A stretch of DNA of 64,000 nucleotides from Frigoribacterium sp. PvP032 (GCF_017833035.1 NZ_JAFIBM010000001.1:2227762-2291761), one strand, 5' to 3'; positions 31,927-41,082 are shown, numbered from the stretch's first letter. Translations and numbers: made by a program. The notes: generated by a model from the letters alone, not told the origin.

Positions 31927-31962
31927 CGATCTTGCCACACCAGCAACAGAGCTTGCAGATCG
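31927..31962. promoter_or_regulatory. Candidate operator between XRE-cupin and the reductase fusion
   Basis: CGATCT at 31927-31932 and AGATCG at 31957-31962 form an inverted repeat around a 24-nt centre; GCAAG also occurs twice within it on the minus strand. It is centred in the 81-bp divergent region. Confidence 0.4.
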
Positions 31963-32003
31963 AGGAGGTGCGGGTCGAGCATGATCTCAGGAGGTCACCC
32001 ACC

Positions 32004-33842
32004 ATGACGAACGCCCCGCAGTCCCCGCTCGATCCGTCCGCCGCCGCTCTCGCGACCACGCCCACGCCCGTGCCCGTGCCCGCGCCTGCGCCTGCGCCCA
32101 CAGGCACCTACGACGTGGTCGTCGTCGGGGGCGGCGCCGCCGGCCTCAGCGCCGGCCTCACCCTCGCCCGCGCGCGCCGTCGCGTGCTGGTCGTCGACGC
32201 CGGCGAGCCCCGCAACGCTCCCGCGGCCGGCGTGCACGGCTTCCTCACCCGCGACGGAATCGTCCCTCGCGAGCTCACCCGGCTCGGCCGCGCCGAGGTC
32301 GAGCAGGTCGGCGGCGAGGTCGTCGACGGGACCGTCACGCGACTCGAGCGGGCGGGCGGCGGGCCTGCCGACGTGTCGGCCGGTGCCGGCACGTCGGCCA
32401 CGGGGGCGAGCGCAGGAGGCGCCTCCTCGTTCACCGTCTCGCTCACGACGGAGGGCGGTGACGAGCGCGTCGTCCGGGCCCGGCGGGTCGTCGTGACGAC
32501 CGGTCTCACCGACGAGCTGCCCGAGGTGGACGGCCTCGCCGAGCGCTGGGGCCGTGACGTCGTGCACTGCCCGTACTGCCACGGCTGGGAGATCCGCGAC
32601 CGCGTGATCGGCGTGCTCGGCACGACCCCGTTCGCGGTGCACCAGGCGCTGATGTTCCGGCAGTGGAGCGACCGCGTGACCCTCTTCGTGCACGAGGCGC
32701 CCGAGCCCGCCGACGACGAGTGGGAGCAGCTGGCCGCACGCGGGATCCAGGTCGTGACGGGCCGCGTCCGGTCGCTGCGGCTCGAGGGCGACGCGCTGAC
32801 CGGCGTCTTGGTCGACGGCGCACCGGTCGTGCCGGTCGACGCGCTCGCCGTCGCCGCCGCGGTCCGCCCGAACGGCGACCTGCTCGAGCCGCTCGGCCTC
32901 GTCCACGAGCCGCACCCGATGGGGCTCGGGACCGTCATCGCGTCCGACCCGCTGACCGGGGCGACGACCGCGCCCGGGCTGTACCTGGCCGGCAACGTCG
33001 CCGACGCGCGGATGCAGGTGGTCACGGCTGCCGCCTCCGGCGTGGGGGTCGCGGTCGCCGTCAACATGAGCCTCATCACCGAGGACACCGACCTCGCCGT
33101 GGCGGAGCGACGCCGCCCGTTCGGCGTCCGAGCCGAGGCGGAGAACACGACCAGGGTGCTCGGCGACCGCCGGCACGGACTCGGGCACGAGCACGGCGAC
33201 GGACAGTCCACTGCGGAGGAGTGGGGCCGCGACTACTGGGAGGACCGCTACGCGGCCCCCGGCCTGCAGTGGAGCGGTCGGCCGAACCCCGTCCTCGTCG
33301 ACGAGGTCTCAGCACTCACGCCGGGCCGTGTGCTCGACGTCGGCAGCGGCGAGGGCGGCGACGCCATCTGGCTCGCGGGCCGCGGCTGGCAGGTGACCGC
33401 GATCGACATCGCGCAGTCTGCCCTCGACAAGGCGGCGGCACGAGCGGCCGAGGTGGACGAGGAGGCGGCGGCCCGGATCACCTGGGAGCAGCACGACCTC
33501 GCCGAGTGGGCTCCCGCACCGAGGTCGGTCGACCTCGTGTCGTCGCAGTTCATGCACCTCGCCGACCCGGTGCGCGCCGCGCTGTTCCGGTCGCTGGCGG
33601 AGGCGGTGGCTCCCGGCGGGACCCTGCTCGTCGTCGGGCACGACCTGTCCGACCTGACCGCAGGGGCCGGTCGGCACGGCAAGGAGGTGCTGATGTTCAC
33701 GATCGACGACGTGCTCGCGGCGATCCCCGATGCCGACTGGACGATCGAGGTGGCCGAGTCGCGTGCGCGGCAGGTCTCCGCGACGTCGGGCGGCACCACC
33801 ACGGTGCGCGACGTGGTCGTCAAGGCGACCCGCGCCTCCTAG
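32004..33842 (+). CDS. Bifunctional thioredoxin-reductase-like flavoprotein / class I methyltransferase
   Basis: 612-aa two-domain protein. After a Pro/Val/Ala tail, residues about 36-360 form a FAD/NAD(P)-binding oxidoreductase: VVVVGGGAAGLSAGLTLARARRRVLVVDAG, then HCPYCHGWEIRDRVIGVLG with a CPYC redox pair (thioredoxin-reductase position), and GLYLAGNVADARMQV. Residues about 405-612 are a SAM-dependent methyltransferase: YWEDRYAAPGLQWSG, RVLDVGSGEGGDAIWLA (SAM motif I) and ITWEQHDLAEWAP. Such fusions are known in actinobacteria, and the methyltransferase part resembles thiopurine/tellurite-type enzymes that methylate soft electrophiles or metalloids. AGGAGGT at 8-nt spacing precedes the ATG. 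It faces an XRE-cupin regulator. Confidence 0.9.
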   Translation: MTNAPQSPLDPSAAALATTPTPVPVPAPAPAPTGTYDVVVVGGGAAGLSAGLTLARARRRVLVVDAGEPRNAPAAGVHGFLTRDGIVPRELTRLGRAEVEQVGGEVVDGTVTRLERAGGGPADVSAGAGTSATGASAGGASSFTVSLTTEGGDERVVRARRVVVTTGLTDELPEVDGLAERWGRDVVHCPYCHGWEIRDRVIGVLGTTPFAVHQALMFRQWSDRVTLFVHEAPEPADDEWEQLAARGIQVVTGRVRSLRLEGDALTGVLVDGAPVVPVDALAVAAAVRPNGDLLEPLGLVHEPHPMGLGTVIASDPLTGATTAPGLYLAGNVADARMQVVTAAASGVGVAVAVNMSLITEDTDLAVAERRRPFGVRAEAENTTRVLGDRRHGLGHEHGDGQSTAEEWGRDYWEDRYAAPGLQWSGRPNPVLVDEVSALTPGRVLDVGSGEGGDAIWLAGRGWQVTAIDIAQSALDKAAARAAEVDEEAAARITWEQHDLAEWAPAPRSVDLVSSQFMHLADPVRAALFRSLAEAVAPGGTLLVVGHDLSDLTAGAGRHGKEVLMFTIDDVLAAIPDADWTIEVAESRARQVSATSGGTTTVRDVVVKATRAS

Positions 33843-33868
33843 TCCGCTGCCCCGCCGCCTCCGGCCCC

Positions 33869-33949
33869 GCAAATGCCGACCGCGAGCCCGCTCCGAGCAC
33901 CACAACACGCGGATTCCCCGGTATTGGAGGCCTCGCGGTCGGCATTTGC
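33869..33949. terminator. Large inverted repeat between convergent genes, probable two-way terminator
   Basis: GCAAATGCCGACCGCGAG (33869-33886) and its perfect complement (33932-33949) enclose a 45-nt loop. It lies between the stops of the reductase fusion (33842) and the DoxX-like gene (33987). The arms are less GC-rich than the surroundings (AAATGCC). Confidence 0.6.
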
Positions 33950-33986
33950 TCGGGAGGAGCGGCGGCGGGGCGGGAGACGCTCGGGG

Positions 33987-34436
33987 TCAGCGGTGGCGGC
34001 GCAGGCGGTCGAGCACGACGCGGCGGTCACGCCAGGCGCCCGTCGACCAGAGAGCGACGAAGACCAGCAGCGGCTGGAACGGGAGGCGCAGCCAGCGCTT
34101 CGCGTCGGTGTCGAGCCCGAAGGCGCTGGTGCGGGTCACGAGCTGCGAGATGTTGCCCGGGAAGATCGCGACGAAGAACGCGGCCACCACGAGGCCGACG
34201 GCGACGCGCCAGCGGCCGAGCGCGATCAGCGAGCTGCCGAGCGCGATCTCGACGACGCCAGAGGCGAGCACGACCGCGTCGTCGTCGAGCGGCAGCCACT
34301 CGGGCACCTGCGCCTGGAAGTCGTCCCGCGCGAAGGTGAGGTGGCTGGCACCGGCGAACACCAGGACGGCCCCCAGCAGGAGGCGGGCGACGGTCCGCGG
34401 GACGGACGTGGGACGGACTCGGCTGCGCTTCGACAT
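33987..34436 (-). CDS. DoxX-like small membrane protein
   Basis: 149-aa membrane protein with four hydrophobic segments. Key stretches: VARLLLGAVLVFAGASHLTFARDDF, VVLASGVVEIALGSSLIAL, AAFFVAIFPGNISQLV. It resembles the gene at 6563-6994 in layout (GASHL, V-E in helix 2, then FPxNxS). DoxX-like proteins of this sort lack a settled role; some are linked to redox homeostasis. ATG 34436 has CAGACT 6 nt upstream, fitting a leaderless mRNA, so this start is preferred to the longer frame. Confidence 0.8.
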   Translation of the reverse strand: MSKRSRVRPTSVPRTVARLLLGAVLVFAGASHLTFARDDFQAQVPEWLPLDDDAVVLASGVVEIALGSSLIALGRWRVAVGLVVAAFFVAIFPGNISQLVTRTSAFGLDTDAKRWLRLPFQPLLVFVALWSTGAWRDRRVVLDRLRRHR

Positions 34437-34442
34437 CCGACC

Positions 34443-34448
34443 AGTCTG
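34443..34448 (-). promoter_or_regulatory. -10 hexamer of a leaderless promoter (DoxX-like gene 2)
   Basis: CAGACT on the minus strand, 6 nt before the ATG at 34436. It lies between this gene and the beta-galactosidase terminator. Confidence 0.45.
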
Positions 34449-34462
34449 CTCCTGCCGCGGGC

Positions 34463-34522
34463 GCCGAGTGGTCCGTTCCGGTCGTTCCGTGCTGCACGGA
34501 TGACCAGAACTGACCACTCGGC
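34463..34522 (-). terminator. Long hairpin after the beta-galactosidase gene
   Basis: The arms 34463-34492 and 34494-34522 pair over almost their whole length (GCCGAGTGGTC with GACCACTCGGC at the base, CCGTGC/GCACGG at the tip), with a few mismatches and one bulge. It starts 6 nt after the beta-galactosidase stop on the minus strand and would end the galactoside operon. Confidence 0.75.
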
Positions 34523-34527
34523 ACGCG

Positions 34528-37500
34528 CTAGCCGAGCGCGGTGAGCCGCAGCCGCATCGACCGCGTCGACGGCCGCAGCACGTGCGGCGCCGACACGTCG
34601 GGCCCGCAGGCCCGCGAGCCGAGCCCGTTCTGCGCCGCGTCGAGCCACAGGTAGGTGCGGTCCGGCTCGGGCAGCTCGTGCGGGTGGCGGGCGGCGTCGA
34701 CCTGCTGTGCGGTGTGGCGGCGCAGCGTGAAGCCGGGCAGGCGTCCGAGCTCGTCGCCGACGGCGTCGACGCGGAGCCAGTCGCGGCCGTCGGCGCCGGT
34801 CAGGTCGAGGCTCCGCAGGTCGCTGCGGTGGCCGCTCTCCTGCGGGCGGGCGTACTCGACGACGAGGTCGTCGACGGACGACGTGTACCGGCCGACGACC
34901 GCGGCGTGCCGGCTGTCCGGGTACGACTCGTGCGGGCCAGTGCCGAACCACGACGCCGTCGCGACGTCGGTCGGCAGGTCGAGGCGCACGCCGACCCGCG
35001 GCCAGGAGGTGTCCCAGCCGGCGGTCGGCACGAGGTCGAGCGCCAGCCAGAGCTCGCCGCCCTCGAGCGACCAGCGCTCGTCGACGGTCACGGCCTGGCG
35101 GGCGTCCGCGGCGGCCCAGCGGGTGCGGACGTGCACCTGCGAGTCCGTCGCCGTGACCTGCTCGACGCGCGGCGTCATCCGGTCGAGCCCGAGCCGCAGC
35201 CAGGTCGTCTCGGCGCTCGGCAGCTCCGCCAGCAGGTACTGGTCGGCGCGGTGCCGGTCGCGCATCACGTCGACGTCGCGGTCGCGCGGCACCCAGCCAC
35301 GCCCCTGGTCGTTGTCGGTCGGCGCACGCCAGAGCTCGAGCCGCGGCCCGTCCACGGGACGACCGGCCAGCGAGACGAGACGGCCGTCGACGAACGTCGC
35401 CGGCCCGAGGTCCAGCCGACCCGAGGAGGCGCCCGCCAGCCGGTCGCCGGCCGCACCGGGCACGCCGGGTCGCAGTGTCGACGGCGCGCGCCGCACCGCT
35501 GCGGCAGGCGTGAGGTCCAGCTGCGCGGTCGCGACCACGTGTCCGGCGGGCGCCCACTCGGCGTCCGCCGCGGTCACGACCCGCACCGTCGCCCAGGTCT
35601 CGCCCGACGACGCGACGGGCAGGCCGGGGACGGCCAGGACGACCGTCTCCCCCGCTGCCAGGGCGTCGTCGCCGACGCCGGCGACGGGGAGGTCGGCGAC
35701 CAGCGCCTCCTCGCCGTCGTGCTCGACCGTGAGCCGGATCACCACGTCGGAGGCGTCGGCCGAGTGCCGCAGGTTAGCCACGGTCACGAGAGCCTCGGCA
35801 CCCTCGTCGTCCGTCTCGCCCGCGGCCAGCGACACGCGGATCGGCGCGACGACCTGCGCCCACTCGTGCAGGCCGGGCGACGGGGTGTCGTCGCTGAGGA
35901 CCATCCCGTCCATCACGAAGTTGGAGTCGTGCACGACCTCGCCGAAGTCGCCCCCGTAGGCGAAGAACTCGGTGCCGTCGGCGGTGCGGTGCCGCAGGCC
36001 GTGGTCGCGCCACTCCCAGACGAAGCCGCCGTGCAGCCGCGGGAACTCGTCGACCAGCGCCTCGTACTCGTCGATCGCGCCCGGGCCGTTGCCCATGGCG
36101 TGCACGTACTCGCAGAGCAGGAACGGCTTCGAGCGCTGGCGCGCCGCCTCGGCGGGCGTGCAGCCGAGCAGCTGCACCGACGCGTCGCCGCTGCCGATCG
36201 CGCGCGTCTCGTCGACGAACGAGTACATCCGCGAGTAGACGTCGGTGTAGGCGCCCGTGTAGTCGCCCTCGTAGTGCACGGGGCGGCCGGTGTCGCGGGC
36301 GTGCGTCCACGCGGCCATCGCGGCGAGGTTGCGGCCGGTGCCGGCCTCGTTGCCGAGCGACCACATCACGATCGACGGGTGGTTCTTGTCGCGCTCGACG
36401 GTGCGGACCATCCGGTCGACGTAGGCGTCGTGCCAGGCGGCGTCGTCGCTGGGGTTCTCGGTCCAGGCGTCGCGCTCGAAGCCGTGCGTCTCGAGGTCGC
36501 ACTCGAGCACGACCCAGAAGCCGAGCTCGTCGGCCAGGTCGAGGAGGCGCGGGTGCGGCGGGTAGTGCGACGTGCGGATCGCGTTCACGTTGAACTGCTT
36601 CATCTGCAGCAGGTCGCGGCGCGCCCACTCCTCGTCGAAGACGCGGCCGCGGTCGGGGTGGGTCTCGTGCCGGTTGACGCCGTGGAACACCACGCGGCGG
36701 CCGTTGACCGTGAACAGGTCGCCGTCGATCCGCACGGTGCGGAAGCCCAGCCGGAGGCTGACGACCTCGGCGCCGAGCGCGCTCGACACCGTGGCGTCGT
36801 AGAGCCGGGGCGTCTCGGCCGACCACGGCTCGACGCCCTCGGGCAGCTCGACCGGCGCCACGTCAGCGGCGCTGGCCCAGGTGACGTCGACGCCGAGCTC
36901 GGGCACCGCCAGGGTGACCGGGAACGCGTCGGGGCCGGCCGTGACCTCGGGGACGATCGTCGCGCCTCCTTCGGTCTCGCCTGCGGTGCCGTGCCAGGAG
37001 GTGCGCAGCCAGACGTCGTCGAGGCCGCCGACCGGGCGGGCCTGCAGGGTGACGCTGCGGAAGATGCCGGGCAGCCACCACTGGTCCTGGTCCTCGACGT
37101 AGCTCGAGGCCGACCACTGGTGCACGCGCACGGCGATGACGTTCTCGCCCGGGCGGACGGCGTCGGTGACGTCGAGCTCCTGCGCGAGGCGGCTGCCGAC
37201 GCCGACGCCGACGTGCACGCCGTTGACCCAGACCGCGTAGCGCGACTCGACGCCGTCGAAGCGCAGCAGCACGCGCTCGGCGCCGTCGAACGAGGCCGGC
37301 AGGTCGAAGCGGCGGCGGTGGTCGCCGGTGGGGTTCGCGTCGGGCACGAAGGGCGGCTCGGTCGGGAACGGGAACTGCACGTTCGTGTAGATCGGAGCGC
37401 CCCGCTCGCCGTCGCCGGTCAGCACCCAGTGCGACGGCACGGCGATCGACTGCCACGACGAGTCGTCGAGGTCGGGGTCGCCGACGCCGTCGACGGGCTC

Positions 37501-37716
37501 GCCCGCGGGCAGCACGCCGCGGCCGCCTGGGGTGCCGGGCGCGCCGGGCAGCAGGCGGAACGCCCACTCGCCGTCGAGCGACAGGGTCGGGGCGTCGGTG
37601 TGCAGCCACGACCGCGCGGGGCTGCGGCGCCCGGTGCCAGGGCCGGTGTCGGCGAGGTAGTCCACGGGCGCAGGGGCCGTCGAGGAGGCGGTGGAGGAGG
37701 AGGCGGGGGTCGTCAC
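34528..37716 (-). CDS. lacZ: GH2 beta-galactosidase
   Basis: 1062-aa glycoside hydrolase family 2 enzyme of LacZ length. The jelly-roll domain starts with SLDGEWAFRLLPG and SSWQSIAVPSHWVLTG, then Ig-like domains and the TIM barrel (NGRRVVFHGVNRHETHPDRGRVFDEE). Catalytic acid/base is Glu457 in SLGNEAGTG; the nucleophile is Glu536 in LLCEYVHAMGNGPG. The C-terminal half has the LacZ-type beta-sandwich (LWRAPTDNDQGRGW). There is no signal peptide, so galactosides are split in the cytosol after import. ATG overlaps the stop of the second permease (ATGA), making it the last gene of the sugar operon. It ends at a long hairpin. Confidence 0.93.
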   Translation of the reverse strand: MTTPASSSTASSTAPAPVDYLADTGPGTGRRSPARSWLHTDAPTLSLDGEWAFRLLPGAPGTPGGRGVLPAGEPVDGVGDPDLDDSSWQSIAVPSHWVLTGDGERGAPIYTNVQFPFPTEPPFVPDANPTGDHRRRFDLPASFDGAERVLLRFDGVESRYAVWVNGVHVGVGVGSRLAQELDVTDAVRPGENVIAVRVHQWSASSYVEDQDQWWLPGIFRSVTLQARPVGGLDDVWLRTSWHGTAGETEGGATIVPEVTAGPDAFPVTLAVPELGVDVTWASAADVAPVELPEGVEPWSAETPRLYDATVSSALGAEVVSLRLGFRTVRIDGDLFTVNGRRVVFHGVNRHETHPDRGRVFDEEWARRDLLQMKQFNVNAIRTSHYPPHPRLLDLADELGFWVVLECDLETHGFERDAWTENPSDDAAWHDAYVDRMVRTVERDKNHPSIVMWSLGNEAGTGRNLAAMAAWTHARDTGRPVHYEGDYTGAYTDVYSRMYSFVDETRAIGSGDASVQLLGCTPAEAARQRSKPFLLCEYVHAMGNGPGAIDEYEALVDEFPRLHGGFVWEWRDHGLRHRTADGTEFFAYGGDFGEVVHDSNFVMDGMVLSDDTPSPGLHEWAQVVAPIRVSLAAGETDDEGAEALVTVANLRHSADASDVVIRLTVEHDGEEALVADLPVAGVGDDALAAGETVVLAVPGLPVASSGETWATVRVVTAADAEWAPAGHVVATAQLDLTPAAAVRRAPSTLRPGVPGAAGDRLAGASSGRLDLGPATFVDGRLVSLAGRPVDGPRLELWRAPTDNDQGRGWVPRDRDVDVMRDRHRADQYLLAELPSAETTWLRLGLDRMTPRVEQVTATDSQVHVRTRWAAADARQAVTVDERWSLEGGELWLALDLVPTAGWDTSWPRVGVRLDLPTDVATASWFGTGPHESYPDSRHAAVVGRYTSSVDDLVVEYARPQESGHRSDLRSLDLTGADGRDWLRVDAVGDELGRLPGFTLRRHTAQQVDAARHPHELPEPDRTYLWLDAAQNGLGSRACGPDVSAPHVLRPSTRSMRLRLTALG

Positions 37717-38708
37717 TTGACGGATCCTTCCGTGAGGCCGCCGCGCCAGAAGCGCTGGAGGACGACCATGGCGATGACCAGCGGGATGATCGACAGCAGC
37801 ACGCCGCCGGTCGTCAGCTGGTAGAACTCGGGCAGTCGGTCGGTCTGGCTGAGCCAGTTGTTGAGGCCGAGCGTGACGGGGAACTTGTCGACGTCGCTCA
37901 GCATGACCAGCGGCAGGAAGTAGTTGTTCCAGATGCCGACGAGCTGGAACAGGAACACCGTGACGAGCGCGGGCGTCAGGATTCGCAGCCCCAGGGTGTG
38001 GAAGATGCGCAGCTCGCTCGCGCCGTCGAGGCGGGCGGCCTCCATCAGCGAGGTGTCGACGGTGGCCTGGGCGTAGATCCGGCAGAGGAACAGGCCGAAC
38101 GGCGACACCAGCGACGGCAGCAGGACGCTCCAGTAGGTGTTCGCGAGGCCCATCTGGCTGAACAGCAGGAAGAGGGGCAGAGCCGTCGCGGTCCCGGGCA
38201 CCAGCACGCCGCCGAGGATCGTGCCGAACACCGCGTTGCGCCCGCGGAACTCGTACTTGGCGAGGGCGTAGCCGCCGGCCGCGGCGAAGTACGTCGCGAT
38301 CAGGGCGCCGACGCCGGCGTAGAGCACCGAGTTGCCGAGCCAGCGCAGGAAGATGCCGTCGCCGTAGGTGAGGACCTGGCCGAGGTTGTCCCAGAGCGCG
38401 AAGTTCGGCGCGAACCAGAAGCCGAAGGTGCCGAAGAGGTCGCCGGTGGTCTTCGTCGCGGCCACCACGACCCAGTAGACCGGGATCAGGAAGTACAGCG
38501 CGACGACGACCAGCACGGCCGTGACGATGATGGTGGAGGCGCGGCTGCGGCCCGCGGACCGGTCAGGGCCGCTGCTCGCCGAGCGGCGGGCGGCGGCACG
38601 GCCCTCGCCGCGCCTCCTGCCCTGACCTGCCGTGACGATGGACTCGGTGTCGGTGGGCTGCTCGGCGATCGAGGCGCTCGTCGCGGCGCCCGAGGCACGG
38701 GGGCTCAT
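37713..38708 (-). CDS. Sugar ABC transporter permease (MalG type)
   Basis: 331-aa inner-membrane permease of a CUT1 carbohydrate ABC transporter. A Ser/Arg-rich N-terminus of about 55 aa precedes six helices. The EAA loop that contacts the ATPase reads EAARLDGASELRIFHTLGLRILTPAL. The sequence GNSVLYAGVGALIATYFAAAGGYALAKYEFRGR is typical of MalG-like subunits. It overlaps the previous permease and the beta-galactosidase by 4 nt each, so all are co-translated. No ATPase gene is present; CUT1 systems in actinobacteria commonly share a global MsiK-type ATPase. Confidence 0.92.
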   Translation of the reverse strand: MSPRASGAATSASIAEQPTDTESIVTAGQGRRRGEGRAAARRSASSGPDRSAGRSRASTIIVTAVLVVVALYFLIPVYWVVVAATKTTGDLFGTFGFWFAPNFALWDNLGQVLTYGDGIFLRWLGNSVLYAGVGALIATYFAAAGGYALAKYEFRGRNAVFGTILGGVLVPGTATALPLFLLFSQMGLANTYWSVLLPSLVSPFGLFLCRIYAQATVDTSLMEAARLDGASELRIFHTLGLRILTPALVTVFLFQLVGIWNNYFLPLVMLSDVDKFPVTLGLNNWLSQTDRLPEFYQLTTGGVLLSIIPLVIAMVVLQRFWRGGLTEGSVK

Positions 38709-39697
38709 GCGGACTTCCTGTTCGTGATGGTGAGGAACACGATCGACAGCGTGAACGCGACGAGCGCGATCAGCACGGACTGCGCCGCGGCGACGTTGTA
38801 GTCGTTGTAGGCGAACGCCGTCGTGTAGGCGCTGAGGTTCGGCGTGTACTGGCTGTCGATGGCCGGCGCGACGCGCTGCAGCACCTGGGCCTCGGCGAAC
38901 AGCTGCAGGGTGCCGATGATCGAGAAGACGGCGGTGAGCAGCAGGGCCGGACGGATCAGCGGCAGCTGGATGCTCGTCGCGACCCGCAGGGCGGACGCCC
39001 CGTCGACCTTCGCGGCCTCGTACAGCTCGACCGGGATCGACTTCAGCTGGGCGATGATGATCAGCATGTTGTAGCCGGTGTAGCTCCACGTGACGATGTT
39101 GGCGATCGACCAGAGCACCGTGTTCGCGCCCAGGAAGTCGGGCGAGACGCCGAACACCTCGGCCACGTCGATGATCGGGCTGAGGCCCGGCACGTAGAGG
39201 AACGACCAGAGGATGGTCGCGATGACGCCGGGCACGCCGTACGGCAGGAAGTACGCGGCGCGGAAGACGCCGGGCCACTTGGCCGACGCCGACTCGAGCA
39301 GCAGCGCGAGCACGGTGCAGAGGATCAGCATCACCGGCACCTGGACGATGCCGAAGAGGAACATCCGGCCGATCGAGGCGACGAAGTTCGGGTCGCCGAT
39401 CACCTGCGCGTAGTTGTCGAACCCGGCGAACTGGGTGACGACCCCGGCCTCGCCGAAGAGGCCGCCGCGGGTCACCTTCGTGAAGCTCGAGACGAGCGCC
39501 ATGAGGATCGGGACGATGAAGGTGAGGAGGAACAGCGCGAGGAACGGGAAGAGCAGCACCCACGGGGCGCGCTTCACGGCGCCGGACGACGCGCCCCTCC
39601 TGCGGGAGGCGTCGCCGCCTCCTTCGCGACCTCGGCCGGGCGCCGTGGCGTCCGTCGCGGCGGCCGTCTCGGGGCGGGTCTCCATGCCGGCGCTCAC
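38705..39697 (-). CDS. Sugar ABC transporter permease (MalF type)
   Basis: 330-aa inner-membrane permease, the first of the pair. The helices start at WVLLFPFLALFLLTFIVPILMALVSSF; the EAA loop is YEAAKVDGASALRVATSIQLPLIRPAL, typical of MalF-like subunits. The GTG at 39697 overlaps the stop of the solute-binding protein (GTGA) and is taken as start; an in-frame ATG four codons later is an alternative. It forms a heterodimer with the following permease, importing a galactoside or oligosaccharide judged from the linked beta-galactosidase. Confidence 0.92.
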   Translation of the reverse strand: MSAGMETRPETAAATDATAPGRGREGGGDASRRRGASSGAVKRAPWVLLFPFLALFLLTFIVPILMALVSSFTKVTRGGLFGEAGVVTQFAGFDNYAQVIGDPNFVASIGRMFLFGIVQVPVMLILCTVLALLLESASAKWPGVFRAAYFLPYGVPGVIATILWSFLYVPGLSPIIDVAEVFGVSPDFLGANTVLWSIANIVTWSYTGYNMLIIIAQLKSIPVELYEAAKVDGASALRVATSIQLPLIRPALLLTAVFSIIGTLQLFAEAQVLQRVAPAIDSQYTPNLSAYTTAFAYNDYNVAAAQSVLIALVAFTLSIVFLTITNRKSA

Positions 39698-41034
39698 GCG
39701 CTCGCCTTGCGGATCGAGAGGCCCTTGTTCTGCATCACCGAGATGATGTCCTTCTCCGCCTGCGCGACGGCGTCGACGAGAGTGCCGCCGGAGGCCTTGC
39801 CGCGGAAGCCGTCGCTGAGGATGTTGAACGACTGCTGCGTGACGGGCCACCAGCTCCAGTCCTGGTTCTGGCTGGACTCCTTCGTGGCGGGCACGAACAC
39901 CTCCTGGTTGTAGTTCTGGCCGCTGAAGAAGGCGCTCGGCTTCTCGCGGAGCGTGCCGACGACGTCCACGGCGGGCGACCAGCCGATGCCGCAGAACTCG
40001 ATCAGGGCGTTGACGCCCTCGGGGGTGGTGGTCATCCAGACGGCGAACTCGAGCGCCTCCTGCGGGTGCTGGCTGTTGGCGAGGATCGCGGCGGTCGAGC
40101 CGCCGAGGAAGCTCGAGGCGTAGCCCGTGCCCTCCCACGTCGGCATGGGCGCGACGCGCCACTTGCCCTCGGCGCCGCTGACGCCCTGGATGAGGGCGTC
40201 GCCCCACGAGCCGGTCACGACGGAGGCGATCTTCCCGTCAGCCGCAGCCGAGAACCAGGCCGGGGTGTAGGCGCCGTAGGCGGTGGTGACGATGCCGTCG
40301 TCGATGGCCGTGTCGAAGAACGCCGCGACCTTGAGGGTGGCGTCGTCGGTCATGTCGATGACCCAGCCGTCCTCCTCCGCGGTGAACCAGGAGGCGCCGG
40401 CCTGCGTGGCGTAGGCGGCGAACAGCGAGGCATCCGCGAGGGGGAACGAGTCCATCAGCACGCCGGCGCCCTTCAGCTCGGTGCCGACGGCGGCCCACTC
40501 GTCCCAGGTCGCGGGCACGGCCGCGCCGACCTGGTCGAAGACGGCCGGCTGGTAGAACATGCCCATCGGGCCGCTGTCCTGCGGCACGGCGTAGATGCCG
40601 CCCGTGTAGCTGACCTGGTTCCAGAGGGTGGGGTCGTAGAGGTCCTGGTACTGCTCGGCGCCGTAGCGCTTGAGGTCGACGACGCCGTTCGCGAGGAGGA
40701 ACTCGGGCAGCGAGCGCATCTCGACCTGGGCGATGTCCGGCCCGGCCCCCGCGGCGAGCGCCGAGTAGAGCTTCTGGTATCCGCCCGCGTTGCCGCCGGG
40801 GATGAACACGGTCTCGACCTGGACGCGGTCCTGGCTCTTGTTGTACAGGTCGGTGACCTGGTCGAGGCCCTTGAGCCAGGCCCAGTACTCGAGCCGGACC
40901 TTGCCTGCGGCCGGCGGGATGGTCGGCAGGGTGTTGACCGAGGTCGTGCCGGGCGTGGCGCAGCCGGCGAGGACGGCGGCGGCGGACGCGCCGAGGCCGA
41001 GGCTCAGCAGCTGCCGACGACTGAGAGGACTCAT
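39694..41034 (-). CDS. Sugar ABC transporter solute-binding lipoprotein
   Basis: 446-aa extracellular solute-binding protein, family 1. The N-terminus MSPLSRRQLLSLGLGASAAAVLAGC combines a twin-arginine-like motif with a lipobox (LAGC), so it is lipid-anchored outside the membrane. KVRLEYWAWLKGLDQVTDLYNKSQDRVQVETVF and GPDIAQVEMRSLPEFL are the usual first strands, and FLGGSTAAILANSQHPQEALEF the hinge region. First gene of the four-gene operon (binding protein, two permeases, beta-galactosidase). The promoter lies in the 120-bp region shared with the divergent TetR gene, which holds a perfect 7-bp-arm palindrome. Confidence 0.92.
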   Translation of the reverse strand: MSPLSRRQLLSLGLGASAAAVLAGCATPGTTSVNTLPTIPPAAGKVRLEYWAWLKGLDQVTDLYNKSQDRVQVETVFIPGGNAGGYQKLYSALAAGAGPDIAQVEMRSLPEFLLANGVVDLKRYGAEQYQDLYDPTLWNQVSYTGGIYAVPQDSGPMGMFYQPAVFDQVGAAVPATWDEWAAVGTELKGAGVLMDSFPLADASLFAAYATQAGASWFTAEEDGWVIDMTDDATLKVAAFFDTAIDDGIVTTAYGAYTPAWFSAAADGKIASVVTGSWGDALIQGVSGAEGKWRVAPMPTWEGTGYASSFLGGSTAAILANSQHPQEALEFAVWMTTTPEGVNALIEFCGIGWSPAVDVVGTLREKPSAFFSGQNYNQEVFVPATKESSQNQDWSWWPVTQQSFNILSDGFRGKASGGTLVDAVAQAEKDIISVMQNKGLSIRKASA

Positions 41035-41082
41035 CAGGACTCACTTCGTTGTGGACGGGACGAGATCGACCGTAACACGCGT

